This document shows, piece after piece, positions 43,501 to 55,645 of a stretch of 64,000 bases of DNA; position 1 is the first letter of the stretch; every line of letters starts with the position of its first letter. Origin of the DNA: Enoplolaimus lenunculus (Eukaryota > Nematoda > Enoplea > Enoplida > Thoracostomopsidae); NCBI GenBank assembly GCA_030248215.1, contig JASANG010002630.1, positions 1-64,000 of the forward strand. Reading direction: 5' to 3'. Below the pieces are notes generated by a model. The model saw only the letters and a list, made by a program, of their open reading frames with translations, was not told the DNA's origin and did not search any database. The translations under genes were made by a program, and so were the position numbers.

Positions 43501-46500
43501 TGCAAGTTTCACAATAACATGCGTACACCAAGTGACTTTTGAGGGGGTAGTGTCATGGACACTAAAGCCAAATAAGCTTCAGTATCGTGGACGCTGATGC
43601 CAACAACTTCCCATGACACTACCCCCTTAAAAGTCTCCTGGTGTACGCATGTTATTGTGGAAGTTGAATTAGCAACTTGAATCTTTTCTCACCGTTGTGT
43701 ACTATTTGGAAACGATAAAAAGGTAAAGTATTCTTAAAATGGTTATTTTGTTAATCAATATTAAACCGTCAGCATCAATAAATGGGTTTTATGCGGCGGC
43801 TAAACACAATTAATGTTACCTGATTTTTTCAATTCATTAGGAATAATGCATCGAATAAAATGTGGATGAGTCGTGTGAAGCATTCCCATAAGGTTATTCA
43901 GCGATTCCTTAAAAGTTAGTCAGTTTTTCATAAATACGGTGTTCTGTAGCATGTGTTTGGTGACTTGTTTCAAAATATGAAAATTTCTATTGCAGCAGCT
44001 ATCAATGATTACTGTGCTTTAAATATTGTCATTAATTTTGTGTTGACAGATTTAAACCTTTTGAAACATTTACCTTCGTAAAATGTCACAATTGTACTAG
44101 AATTTTTTTAATTTTTAAATTTCAAACGAATCTGATGCATCTGCTACATGTCATCGTGGAATTTTTACGGAATATTATACAATTTAACTTTCAAATGAAC
44201 TCATTTACCCGATAAACCATAGAAACAGTTGCGAACGCGGCTGATTTGCCTTTCTTTTTGCCACCGCCGCCTTCTGAAATAATTCAAGTATAATAATGCA
44301 TTAGATTTCTTATCTTTTATGTTGCAAAATTATTGCAAAAATTTTGTGCAAATCAGCAAAATGCAAACACAATACATACAAAACATGAGTGTATTTTGGG
44401 CATAAACGGTCACCCATATAATATTGTTTTAAAATTTTGAACACCGCAGTTTGGGAATACCTTACTCTACCATTGATGACCTTCTGTAAAACTACGCAAT
44501 TACCTTTAGCTTTTTTGGCCGCTTCTTCTTGTGTTGTATAGTCAGCCCAGCACGCTTTCATTAATTCCATCTCAGTTGATTTAAGTACGGCAACTGAAGT
44601 GTCGTTCAAAGGATCTTTGTTTTTTTCAAGCCAAGCTGTGACGTTATATCGCACCTGATAATTAATAATGGCACACAGTAATGTAGGCTTACTTAGTACA
44701 CTTTTAGCAAATTCTCACGTATGCTTTTGATATATTTCAAATTACAGCTTAGTTTGTATGGGTTTTAAACTTAAGTTTATTGCTGTAATGTTCAATTGCA
44801 GCAATTCTTATTCTTATGCGATCGGTGCATAAATTGTTTCAACTGTTAAGAAAATATAATTAATATAAAGTTTAAAATAGTTTTTTTAAATAAAAAATCG
44901 TTTAATTTTATTTTTTTGCGTTACACACTACGCTTATATATCGTTCAATTATTTACAAAAACCATGATAACTTGGCTAAATATCGTAAAAGCATTTGAAA
45001 AATAATTTCCATTTCTGAAACGCTTGTAGTTGCGAAATTGGAATGTGTATTAAATATTGTTATCCGAGTTAATATAAAAGGCTATTCGACGTGTGTTTTT
45101 GTCTCACTATTCCAGCGTAATGTCCCAAAGCGAAATGTGCTTCCGCTTGTTTTCCTTTTGGTGGTTTAGGTTTTTGAAAATTGTTGTGTTTGCCCAAATA
45201 TTTATCGTTTAGTTTTTGCGCATAGCTTTGATCGGAACCTTTCGGAACGACACATTCTTCATCGAGCATGCTGATAACGCCTTGAGGCTGAAAGACAGTG
45301 GTATGTTGTAGAATAAAAAAGTTAATTTCTCCCATTTCAAATACGAATAAGTGAATACTTCAGCTAATTGATCAGGCCCGTAAACAGCTCACATTGCTAG
45401 GGGGCTAAACGTTTTGAGGCGGAGGCGTATACAACGGTTTTGATGCTTTACAAGAAACGTTGACTACTCTCTAGGAAGGGGGAGGGCGTTGGAAGATTCT
45501 TCCTGGCGTACTGAGCCCCCTGCACTCCATCTGGCTATGGGCTCGTAGCGGATTGACCGTAAACATCATAGTTTTTATGCGATTACTTATATTACAATAT
45601 TTATTAAATAGCCAAACATGAAGTCTTGGATGTCAAACTTGGTAACCGTTCTTAGCTCTTATTTTTCAAGTTTGCTGTGACGATTAGAACTTTCCAGCAA
45701 ATTAATTATTACATTTCATGTTCAAAGTTACCATCAACTGCGTTGTCAAAATTTAAACATTGTTTAACTATAGATTTCGTTTTTAAATGTCAACCTGTTC
45801 AATCAACTGGATGCACGCCGCAAGATCGAGTCCAAAATCGATAAACGTCCATTGAATGCCTTCTCGAGCGTACTCTTCTTGCTCGAGCACAAACATATGA
45901 TGATTGAAAAATTGTTGCAATTTTTCGTTGACAAAGTTGATCCAAATTTGTTCGAAACTGTTGAAATCAAAAATTTCAAATCCTGCAATGTCTAAAACAC
46001 CAATGAACGTTTCACGTTTCAGCTGTTTTGCGTCCAATGTTTCATTACAGCGGTTGATTAACCAGTGAAACATTCTCGCGTACAGACCTTTTGCCAACGC
46101 GCCGAGTGACCAGTTCACCTGAAATCAAGTAAACAATAACAAAATATTAATAATCTAGAAACGCCTAGCGGACATATTTAACAACGTCTGATAATTTTCG
46201 TATAAAATTTATTAAGTGTAGCAATAACTGTACACGTTAAGTTGCAGACTGCACGGGGGAGGCGATAGCTGTGTGGATCGCATCGCTCAAACTTGCTTCA
46301 ACCCCTTTCCAGCCCCCACCCCCGCCACCCCCCTCCCGCAAGTAACGTAACCTTTCTCTGAGCGTTTATATTACAATACATTGATTCAAACTTAGGCTTG
46401 GCTTAGGATTCAAATCCTTTGCCAGAGCCTACACCTGATCCTAAGCCTAACTTTAAACCTTAACCTTCCGCAAATTTCCGAATTTTGACAGTACGTAACC

Positions 46501-49500
46501 TTTCCTCTACAGCGTTTATGTTGTGACAAATTTTAGAATCCCAAGGTTATGGTATGTAAAAAGTGCACAGTTGTAGCAAAAAATGTTTCGTAGAAATTTG
46601 ACGTTTGCATACAGGACACACCTGTTCAAGATTTTGACCTTTATTGACCCATTCGGTGCCGACACGGACTCTTGGCTTGCAAATTGATTTGATGAAATCC
46701 GGCGCAGAAACCCCGAAGCATGCGCAGCATTTTTCGTCTTCTGCAAAAAGCATTCATATGGAATGTATTAAACAGGTGTATGCCTAAACGCTATAAGAAA
46801 AATCAAATTTGTCATTTCTGCATTAAGATTATGCCTTCAAACTGCTCTGGTATACTGTAGTTACCCGAATAATAGGGTTAACTGATATTATCTTTTGTTT
46901 CTGCAGAGGAAACCTGTCATTCGGTTACAGACTGTTATTTGTTTTAATGAAACCCCATGTTAGTTCGACACAACATCATCCTTGTTCTATATTCTTTCTT
47001 TAATGCAGAACTGACTTGCTCCGAAACACTACAGTTGATTGCTATGTCCGTTAATTTTTTTTCTGGATTTAATAAGGTTTATGCGAGCTGTCTGAGTGTC
47101 TGTTATATATCTGAGCTGTCGGTGTCATTTATTTTGATTTGATGTTGTAAATTCTAATAAGAACTTTTGGGCACTATCCACTAACGAACTTTCTTTATGG
47201 ATGTATTGATTGGAATTCAAAATGGAGCCCCTCTTATTACGCCCTACTATTCGGGTCATTACCACCTAAACGTAATTTAATAATTTAAAAGCTTCAGGAG
47301 TGTGTTAAAATGACGCAAAGAAAAATTTATTTTCTCACTTTTGCATCAAATTTCAATATCATACTAAAACTTGTACCTTTTTTAGTATTTTCTTCGTCTT
47401 GTTCTGCCTGCTCTTCACGCGGACGCTGTTTGAATCGCATCTGACCCATATGCATCATGCCAGCGCACACTTTGTACATGTCAGTCTTTTGATCGTATGT
47501 AAATCCCATAATATCGTACGATTCCTGAATAAATTTAGCAACTTACAAGTTAGATTTCATGTTAATTTTTGCGAACATTGTTTTTATCTATTCCTGACCA
47601 GCCGAAATTGTATACATAAAAAGATAGTAAAATGTGACAAAACCTTAGAAATATTATACTTTTTCTTGCATACTATACACACGACAATCGTTTGTAACTA
47701 ATATTAATAGAACTAATATATGCGCGTAGACCGAGGGGTCTAAACGGTCAAATTCCTTTTCATAATTTTGGTGTTCGGGTTTTAGGAATTTTTTTGTTGG
47801 CGACAGCAGAAACCAAACTTCGCAAATTTTAAAAAGTGTGAAAAAATATTTCAAATATCGTGGCTGCGCCTTGTTGGCATCGTTTTGCAGTTGGCATAGT
47901 GTACGTTATCCCACACCATTAAACTTAAGCCTTAGGCAATTGTTTAGACATATCTAAGCCTTTAGCCAACCGGCCCATGTATAGAAGAGGGCCGGAACAG
48001 TAGTATAAGCATATTCTTAAGCCTAAACGTATGGATGAGCCTATTCCTAAGCCTAAGCCTAAGCCAAAAAACTTAGTCTAAAGCTTAAACTGACTCTATT
48101 ATAGCCCCTGCGGAAAGCGATCCGGCCCTGTTCTATACATGGGCCAGCGAAGCTAAGCCAGAAAGAGTAAATGTAGGGAAAAATGTACTAGAGCTAAGTT
48201 GACAAGTACTTACATCAGTCATTTGCATTTCTTCAAAATCGTCAATACCGTCGATCGTAAGTTCAGCTTGATTGACGTAATCGTAGCACCCAACGTCCAT
48301 GTCAAGAATCAATTTCTCTGTAGCAATTTTAATGACAAACTGAACAAGCTGTTTGTTTCAGGTTAAAAATACACGACTTTGAAAAAATTAGTAAATTCGG
48401 CACCTTTTCTTGAAGTTTAAATTAAATGATTTTGATAAAATAATTAATTACAGGCGATGTGTATCGCAATCGACCGGGTATACATACTATGGCAGAAACT
48501 TAACCATGGTGTGAGCATTAGTAAAAAATATCGAATTCGCATACACAGATAGTGATTCAAATATACGCCAATGTTACTTTAAGGGGCGTAACAGTAGATT
48601 AAGCATATCCCTAAGCCTAAGCCTAAGCCTAACCGTTGCAAAAATGTGTTCTTAAGCCAAGCCTAAGCCGAAGCAAAAAATGTAATCTAGAATCTAAACC
48701 CACTCTTTTATAGACCCGCCAGAAACCGGGACGCCCGTTAAAATAAACATGGGCTAAAATATGCATCACGTTACCTTTCAATTTTTCAACAGCTCCTGAC
48801 ATGATTTGGTAGAAAATGTGGTAACATCTTTCTCCTGGCGCTTGCTTAACTACACGTGATTTTTCCAGCAAATCTGCAAAAAAGAAACTGCGGGTTTAGA
48901 CAACCTGCAGTGCATGTAAGTGGATGACGTTGCCTAGAATAAAACTCATCATTGCAAGTCAGACGTATTAATACTACAATTCTGAACATGGGTCGCATGA
49001 AGCAATGATATATTAACAATTTGCCTCGCTCGCTACGAAACGTCGCAAAAAAGCTGTTACATGAAATTATACAGTTTCGAAATGAAATCCGTGTTAAGTC
49101 CTGCGTTTCTTGCATCCTAAATAATTTTACAATAACATGCGAAGTTTATCATTTTCGTGTGGATCATTTTCAAAATTGTTCTACAGATACTAAGAAGTTA
49201 AATATCAGTTTTAAAAAACGAAGCCATGGTTAAACTGTTTTACAATGTTCGATGTCGCAGCCGGCCACTTTGCCATCACGGCTAAAATGAATTCGAATAA
49301 ATTTGCCAAATCGCGAAGAATTGTTGTTTCGAACTGTTTTCGCGTTTCCGTATGCTTCAAGCACCGGATTCGTACGAACAATTTTGTCTTCCAGTGAAAC
49401 CTGAAACGTTTAAAATTAATGCTATATAGCAAGTTACAGCCGGATGCGAAAAGTACCAGAAGTAAGATCTGGAGAGCTACAAAATTTTGCCTGAATCGCA

Positions 49501-52500
49501 ACCAGGGCTAAAGGTGACACAAAATTTATGTAACAAAAATTATATTAAATTTGCTAATTTTAGTAATAATCTTACAAGTGTTGTTAAAAAATTCGTTTTA
49601 AGCCTTTTTTCGAAAGATTTCGGCAATTAAAGCTGGTTTAGGTATTAACAAAAAAGTGTGCATGCAATTTATCGAAATATTTTTCGTATAGTGCCAGGTG
49701 AAGTAATAATGCTCGTGGTAATGAGAAAGTCCAACGAAACAAAAGTATATCAAGAAACTTGGTAGTTTAAATGATGAAATTAGTTGCACTTACCTTTTTC
49801 TCTCCAGGTTTCGGAGGTTCTGCGTCAGACTGACTTGCACCAACCATTGCAAAGTACGAAATGACCTTCTTCGTATTTTCTGTTTTCCCAGCGCCAGATT
49901 CGCCAGTGATCAGCATACTTTGATTTTCTCGATCTAAACAATAATTCTATAACTTTTGCAACTTTAAAACGCTTTGGAATTGATAAAACCAAAAGATTAT
50001 TTCATTAACAAAAACAACTAACATCGAATGTTTAATTTGGAAAATGCTTTTAGAAGTATAAGCCGCGCATTAAGATATTTTAGCAGTTACCCTGCAACAT
50101 ATTTCGATAAGCTTCGTCCGAAACGGAGAATAAATGCGGGGGGACTTCGTTGCGCCGTTTGCCCATAAATATTGCAGATACCGATTCAGTATAAATTGGC
50201 AATCGTTTATAAGGGTTGATGACCACACAAAACAAACCGGAGTACGTCTAAAACCAATATATAATAAACCCATTACCGTCATTACATTTCGCAGTACATT
50301 GATCCAACATTATATCGAAACGTACACGTATAGTTTATGTTTTGTTTAATAAAAATTTCTACTAATGAGACATTGGCTAGATTTCTGAAACGTTACTTAA
50401 GCCTGACTTCCATACTTAAAGTATGTGCTAAGCATTTACTTAGCCAATTTACCATTATAAAAGCGTACATCAACTAACTGAATACTTGAGTTACTGACCG
50501 AATTTGATGTTTTACACACAGCCGTTTCAGGCATATTAACTTTATTCAAATTGAAATTGTAGCCTCACTGTGCCTTCTTCATATAAAGCAAAACTATGCC
50601 TTCGTTGTTATGACAATGGCTCAAGTTTCGCACTTACTTATTTGTATTTACAAAGTTAAGTATTTATTTTAAGTCGACGACTTACGTAATTACTTAAACA
50701 TACCTTAAGTATTAATTTAAGTTAGATTTCGGAAACTCAACCATTTTTCATTAAATTTTTTGACAAATATTTTCCAATTTTGAGCTCAGATTTTAATAAC
50801 CGGACCACGGGCGGAAGGTGGTTCCCGGTTGGCTTTCAAGTCTTGCAATGCTCTTTGTCTGCATATATTTCTAATTGTTCACTGCACATTGTGTGTACTA
50901 TTTCACTCATACCCCATAGTAAAGTGAGAGCGCCCTGCGACTGAATTGAAGTACTTGATATTACAAGAGCTTATCATATTGTAGTGTTGCTATAAAATCA
51001 AACTATTCCAATTGTATATTGCCAAGTTTATGCATTTGCGATTACTTCGTTGTACCTCAGTTAATAAATTGGTTCCTAAAAAGTATATATATGTCTTACA
51101 TAAATCAACATTTGCAGATAACGTTGACGCAAATTATCCAACACAGATGCGTCGTTCAAGAAACTAAGCGTCGACATATCTTCAGCGAGGTAAAATTTAA
51201 CCGGATTGCACTCTTGAAGATCGTCTTTTTTGATTGTTAGCTGAAACATTTTTTTAAAATTATCATTTCAACCGTTTGCTCAAAAATCAGTATAACTTTC
51301 GACTGTCCCAATGAAAAATAAAAGATTAAACAATTTCCGTGCCACGGACCAGTAGAGAGTTCAGAAATTTCTGAACGGAAACGCCACTCGAGATATAATA
51401 GTGGCAAAAAAAACTTGAGAGCAAATCAAACGAGAAGCCGAAAGCTATTTTAGTGCGAAACCATAGCGTAAAATCTTGGTTTTGATGTCAGGGCCGGCGT
51501 GGCCCCGCCAGCGTGCCCCTGTCAGTGCCTCAGCAATAAATACATTTCTGCAATTATGACACACGACAACAAATTCACGGCTACGCTTTTGGGTGGCAAG
51601 TTTAACGGTTTTGGGTGGAATCGCCTACTGGCGGCTGTGGTGCGCGTCACTCCGTAGAGTTCTTCAAGATAGTATCAGAGAAGTTTTAGACACCAAATAC
51701 ATCCACACCACATCCACCCTTGAATATGTCTAATATGAATGTAATCATGCATTTCTTTATGTAAAATTGTAAGTACATAGTTTATATTTGATTCTAGAAT
51801 TGAATTAGTACTAGTAATCCGTAGTTGCATACATGTGCAACTCTCTCAAAATGCACTGTTTTGATATATGTTTAGAAGGATTTATTGAAGCAAGTCTGTT
51901 CTTAAGCCTTGAATCTTGATTGACAATTGTGCGTTCAATTCCAATACAAATTTTTTAGCTGTGTGGGTGCGGTAGGAATGATGGACCCCGAGATCCACCA
52001 TGCGCTCAAAATTGTTCACTTAGGAAGGTGGAAGCAAATTTGCATATGGATATACAAATCTGCTGCCCAATATACGTATGTGGGGAATTCCAGCTTTAAT
52101 TTATAAATTTTAAATAAACTGTTTTATATAGTGACGCGGTATAAGGACTTATTTTAACTTCTAAAGCAAAATTAATAAGTGTGAACTGAAAGAATAAATG
52201 CGAATCACAAGTCAATTTCTGCTTAGCTAAACTATACGCTCATCGCACTTACTGTTTCTCCTTTAACACTAACAGCAGTGACAGTATCGCCTTTTGCGTC
52301 TTTGATCTCAGCTTTGACATAACCTTCTTCTGGATCCGGCACCCAACACATTTTCTTTCCGGCGGCGTCTTTCTGTTGTGATGTTGCCTGGAAATAGAAA
52401 TAATTTGCGAACGACTTAAACAAAACTATTAACAAGTTCGATTTAAATTTCACAACCGAAATAAGTTCTCAAGTCAAATTTACAGAGTTTGTCGGCTTAT

Positions 52501-52894
52501 AAAATTCAAAAAATGTTGTTTGAAGTGTGAAGCGCGTTTATAATTGCGTTTTATTTTTTACCACGATTGGGATTGATAATTGAACATACCGAGTTTAGTA
52601 TATCAAATTGGGATAATAAAAAGATCTGAACTTGCAATCTGAGTTCCGACAGTGCTGCCTAATTTTATATAAAGCATATTAAAGACTGAGAAATCGTCTA
52701 TTCGTTCGGTTACCTTGATATATTAATAGTTAAAATATATTCGAACAGCGCTTTTAAAGATCAGTACAAAGTGGTGATTTTTTTATGCCAAGTGATTTTT
52801 TTGGTTTCCTAGGTTTTTGTTCTGCATTTACCTTCAGCAACTCTTCCTGCGGAAGACGAAGATATCTCCATCCTGGATCTTTTTCGTGGTCCAT
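34361..52894 (-). CDS. MYH: Muscle-type class II myosin heavy chain, complete gene
   Basis: ATP-driven motor of the thick filament. Twenty-six coding exons on the minus strand join without a frame break: 5,877 nt, 1,958 residues plus TAA, the usual length for the family. Order: N-terminal SH3-like region (about 30-80), P-loop GESGAGKT (176-183), switch [10 protein letters not shown] (237-245), switch II DIAGFE (464-469), short Gly/Lys loop 2, converter, two IQ motifs (neck exon 774-868), S2/LMM coiled-coil rod (from about 845) and a non-helical Gly/Ala-rich tailpiece. No duplicated, mutually exclusive exon cassettes were seen in the introns, unlike insect and molluscan Mhc; diversity here comes at least partly from a second gene (57.6 kb onward). 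Introns are rich in small transposons. Muscle rather than non-muscle type is judged from rod and loop sequence. Confidence 0.97.
34878..35188. mobile_element. CACACGTGCAAG-type MITE in the last intron of MYH gene 1
   Basis: Near-perfect inverted ends: TGCCTAAAGCCC, ATTCACACGTGCAAG, TTTTTGCAGC. 311 bp. The interior alternates TTGCAGCTGCAA motifs and could fold into a long hairpin. Confidence 0.75.
35231..38840 (-). CDS. MYH: MYH gene 1, exons 20-25: light meromyosin rod
   Basis: Exons 38314-38840, 37711-37842, 37078-37236, 36685-36765, 35975-36079 and 35231-35326, all in phase. Typical LMM coiled coil: [53 protein letters not shown] and [10 protein letters not shown]. Exon sizes 132, 159, 81, 105 and 96 nt recur exactly in gene 2. 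Exon 20 (527 nt) is unbroken here, whereas gene 2 has an intron in the matching place. Confidence 0.95.
36088..36636. repeat. 134-bp minisatellite, four copies, in MYH gene 1 intron
   Basis: TGTTCC marks recur at 36111, 36245, 36379 and 36513, exactly 134 bp apart. Units share CGAGCAATTAACTTAAGTTA and TTTGTCAGCTTCAGACTAAT and are almost identical. The array starts eight bases from the exon 35975-36079 acceptor. Confidence 0.9.
39334..41317 (-). CDS. MYH: MYH gene 1, exon 19: large rod exon (S2 and first part of LMM)
   Basis: A single 1,984-nt exon, 661 codons plus 1 nt, all heptad-repeat coiled coil ([14 protein letters not shown].. to LTDQLSEG). Landmarks include [40 protein letters not shown] and [20 protein letters not shown]. 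The acceptor follows ACATTACAG; donor GTATCA. Vertebrate sarcomeric genes split this stretch into many exons, so intron loss is likely. Confidence 0.95.
41721..43071 (-). CDS. MYH: MYH gene 1, exons 16-18: converter and light-chain-binding neck
   Basis: Exons 42954-43071, 42214-42343 and 41721-42005. The SH-helix/converter region reads [20 protein letters not shown], then [19 protein letters not shown]. The neck exon carries two IQ-type helices ([15 protein letters not shown] and [15 protein letters not shown]) that bind essential and regulatory light chains, and VKPLLKAG with the conserved proline at the head-rod junction. Confidence 0.95.
42821..42919. repeat. (TTA)n microsatellite in MYH gene 1 intron
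   Basis: About 100 bp of TTA/ATT repeats with a few TATA interruptions, 34 bp from the 42954-43071 exon's donor side. Confidence 0.9.
43250..43350. repeat. TTAAGTA-rich repeat, copy in MYH gene 1 intron
   Basis: TGGCTGGGTTTCTGAACTC then TTAAGTATTT and ACTTAAGTATTCG motifs, closing with AACAGAAACGCC. Same family as 5686-5790 and 50374-50743. Confidence 0.5.
43510..43659. mobile_element. 150-bp palindromic MITE in MYH gene 1 intron
   Basis: Arms of about 48 bp: CACAATAACATGCGTACACC, then ACTTTTGAGGGGGTAGTGTC, mirrored at the right with few mismatches. Flanks AAGTTT / GAAGTTG suggest a short target duplication. Confidence 0.75.
43820..52894 (-). CDS. MYH: MYH gene 1, exons 1-15: motor domain
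   Basis: Exons: 52832-52894, 52253-52387, 51100-51240, 50091-50247, 49794-49933, 49244-49400, 48775-48873, 48214-48317, 47377-47524, 46622-46740, 45795-46118, 45108-45287, 44504-44654, 44209-44273, 43820-43907. Start [12 protein letters not shown]. Landmarks: [28 protein letters not shown] in exon 5, NNNSSRFGK in exon 6, [20 protein letters not shown] in exon 11, loop 2 [11 protein letters not shown] in exon 14, and [10 protein letters not shown] (actin-binding and strut region) in exon 15. Donors are GT throughout; weaker ones occur at 45794 (GTTGAC) and 49243 (GTAAAA). Confidence 0.95.
47972..48145. mobile_element. GGCCCATG-type MITE with internal CCTAAG repeats, copy 1
   Basis: Ends GGCCCATGTATAGAAGAGG and its near reverse complement; flanks AGCCAACC and AGCGAAGC, 6/8. 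Interior TTCCTAAGCCTAAGCCTAAG. 174 bp, in the MYH gene 1 intron after exon 8. Confidence 0.7.
48570..48755. repeat. Degraded GGCCCATG/CCTAAG-type copy in MYH gene 1 intron
   Basis: AGATTAAGCATATCCCTAAG then CCTAAGCCTAAGCCTAAC and CCGGGACGCCCGTT, ending AACATGGGC. Ends eroded. Confidence 0.5.
50374..50743. mobile_element. TTAAGTA-rich MITE in MYH gene 1 intron
   Basis: Left end TGGCTAGATTTCTGAAACG TTACTTAAG and right end, read on the other strand, TGGTTGAGTTTCCGAAATC TAACTTAA. Subterminal ACTTAAGTA motifs; 370 bp. Confidence 0.6.
51809..52110. repeat. Repeat shared by MYH gene 1 intron 2 and the inter-myosin spacer, copy A
   Basis: AGTAATCCGTAGTTGCA.. through GCAAATTTGCATATGGATAT to AATATACGTATGTG matches 55190-55645 in the same orientation; copy B has about 150 bp more in the middle. 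Confidence 0.75.
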
Positions 52895-53744
52895 GCTATA
52901 TCGCTTGTTAGGTAAATTTTATCAACGAGCAAATTCAGTTGATTGAAGTCAGCCTTGAACAAGATAACTAAGGGTATGATAACTAAGCAGTGCGTATTAT
53001 AAAACTTCAAAATGGAAGATGAAATTATAAGGTTTATTGTTTATACTTTGGGCTTGAGATTCAATTTAAATGTCGCTTTAGAAGAGTTTTCTAAGTTGGA
53101 TCACGTCATGGTCGCGTATCCCTGATTAGATATACAGCGTACACAAAATAATCATGGCTGCCATGTTCATTATTTTAATGGTCGATCCTACAGTCGTACC
53201 TTTTCGACGGGATTAGAATACAGTATTAATTAGGTTGTAAACTAGATTTTACAGTTAGGCTTAGTTTTGGACTTCTTCGTTACGACGGGTGCTATACTGG
53301 AGAATTTGCTATCACCTATTGCGTGCCTCTGCTAGTATCATTTCGGTCAGTGGCGTAGCCACTATTTAAATACGAGAAATTATATCATGCTGCGTCTATA
53401 GTGACCGTAGCGAACGAAAATTTTTTGACATCAAGGATCCTTCAACGGAAAATTCTAAATCCTGTCAGAACGTTTTCCACCTCTCAAGAAATTTCAAAAG
53501 AGGATATATCTTGTTTATCTTCAATGACGTTAATTTTATCGTGATTAATATCAGAATACCTAGATTGTGCTTTGTTAGAATTAATTTACTATCTGAATGT
53601 TTGAACTGCGCACTCAACTCCGCATTCAACTGAAGTCTCGTTTGAATCGTACAAGCTTTCATTGGAGGGTGTAGAAAAAACTCTGCAATATACATTTCGC
53701 CTATTAATAATTAAAACTCAAAAACTTTAATAAAACTGGCTTAC

Positions 53745-53811
53745 CTCAAAACGAAAGTTTTAAAACAGACTGATCGACAAGACAAACGGTTCAGGCGTTA
53801 AAATATATTTT
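53745..53811 (-). promoter_or_regulatory. MYH: Candidate 5' non-coding exon and TATA-like box of MYH gene 1
   Basis: A consensus donor (TTTGAG then GTAAGC) ends at 53745, about 0.85 kb upstream of the ATG exon, and the ATG exon has an AACAAG acceptor nine bases before ATG. An AT-rich TATA-like block lies at 53801-53811, about 30 bp upstream of a plausible start near 53775. Suggestive only. Confidence 0.3.
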
Positions 53812-54849
53812 TGAGAGCGCCGAAAATGCACAATTTAGGTAGTAATTCGCACACGTAGCACTCACAAAATGTTGTAATTCGGCGAATAAAGATTATCAAA
53901 TTTTAACAAAGCACAATTTATACGATTCGAAATTTAAAACTTTCCACCAAACGTCTTGAGCAACACATTCAAAGAAGATGCCATTTTAGTTAAATGCAGC
54001 AAGTTTTACAATACCGCATGTGCAGAACACAATCGTTGCAGTTTCATATGCAGTTCGCCAATATACCTGTTCACAGTTTATCCAACATTTGAATCAAATT
54101 TACCACAAGATTAATGTGAACTGCAGCCATTTTTAGCTTGACAACATTTCCAAATCACAAAATGTATTTGGTACATAAGGTAAGTGCTGCACACCTGTTT
54201 GTGCCGTGCCAAAATCTCTTTCATTTTTGTCGTGCGCATCGTCAATATTTTAAAAATAAATTTTACCGCAAGATTAATATTTAAAGTCGTTGTTTGAGTT
54301 TCTGTGCCAATGTAGCGGTTATATGTATTAAAATGTACCTTTAATCCAAATATCTCTCGTTTGCCAGATTTAGCGGCGGAAAACTAAACACGATTTTACT
54401 GGAGATTGCAAATTTTAACCTGAAACGTTTGTCTTCACATGTTGTTAACGACACTTATACCGCACAACTGTAGCGCATTGTTCTATTAATTAAATCAATT
54501 ACATTGTCGTCAATATATATTTTTTCTTGTATCTACAAAATGTTTGAGAATTTGCAAGTTAATATTTAAATTATGTAGTGAAATAAGAACTGGTCAAAAT
54601 TTTTGCAATTTTGGTTAATACAAATGCTTTTCTGCAACCGATATGTTTTGTTGAAACGCAACATATTGCATGGATTGGAAAAGCAAGGAATATAAAACAT
54701 AAATATTTGTGCATATATGCGTTTTGGTTGTTACTCAAATTGTTTGGCGCACAAAGTGCGACAATCTTTGAACATACATAATTCGCTACAGAGTGGATTA
54801 GTTTTATGATTGAAGAAAGAGTTATTTCAATGCCGCACCCAACTTTATG

Positions 54850-55048
54850 CACTGCAAAAAATAGTAGTCAAATTGACTCGCTTCGAAATAGACTTTTCCT
54901 GAATACACAAATTGAGTCAAAGTTCGACTCCGCCTGAGTCAAATTCGACTCAATTTGACTCTGGCGAAGACGAATTTTGACTCAGTTTGTGTAGCCAGGA
55001 AAAGCCTAATTCGGAGAGAGTCAATTTGACTCACTATCTTTTGCAGTG
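54850..55048. mobile_element. 199-bp palindromic MITE with GAGTCAAATT repeats
   Basis: Ends CACTGCAAAAAATAGTAGTC and GACTCACTATCTTTTGCAGTG; interior GAGTCAAATTCGACTCAATT type motifs run through both arms. Confidence 0.8.
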
Positions 55049-55189
55049 TAGTTTTAAATTTATACGATGTAACAACTGTTTTTGTTAAAGTATGGTGCAC
55101 ATATTAATAGAATTATTAGCCTTCATATATATTATAAACATATATATGCATATATATACCAGAAATATTAGCCTTATAATATATGTGCC

Positions 55190-55645
55190 AGTAATCCGTA
55201 GTTGCACCACATGTGCAACTCTCTTAAAATACACTGTGGTTTGACATATGTTTAGAATTTGTTCAAGCAAGTCTGTACTTAAGCCTTAAAACCTGATTGG
55301 CAATTGTGCATTCAATTCCAAAACAATTTTTTTAGCATGTGTGGGTCCGGTAGAAATGATAGACCACGGGATCCTCCACTCGCAAAAGAAAATATGCGTA
55401 CCAAATTGATGCCTGCTTAAAACAATATACAAATTACATACATGTTAAAATAAACGCATAAATCAAACATGCTTCGTATTATAGAATAACACGAAAAATA
55501 AAAAGTAAACAACAATCTTCTATCTTCAGAATTTTTCGCTTCGAAGCATAGAAGCAAATTTGCACATGGATATACCAATCTGCGAAAACGCTGCCCAAAA
55601 TACGTATGTGAGGTGTTCCTGCTTTAGTATATAGAGTATAAATTT
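55190..55645. repeat. Repeat shared with MYH gene 1 intron 2, copy B
   Basis: AGTAATCCGTAGTTGCACC.. to CCAAAATACGTATGTGAGG, matching 51809-52110 with an internal stretch (about 55400-55545) absent from copy A. Confidence 0.75.

Noticed and set aside
45380-45560. C/G-rich patch with GCTAGGGGGCT and AGCCCCCTGC as an inverted-repeat element
   Set aside because: The matching ends are too short and no target duplication is visible.
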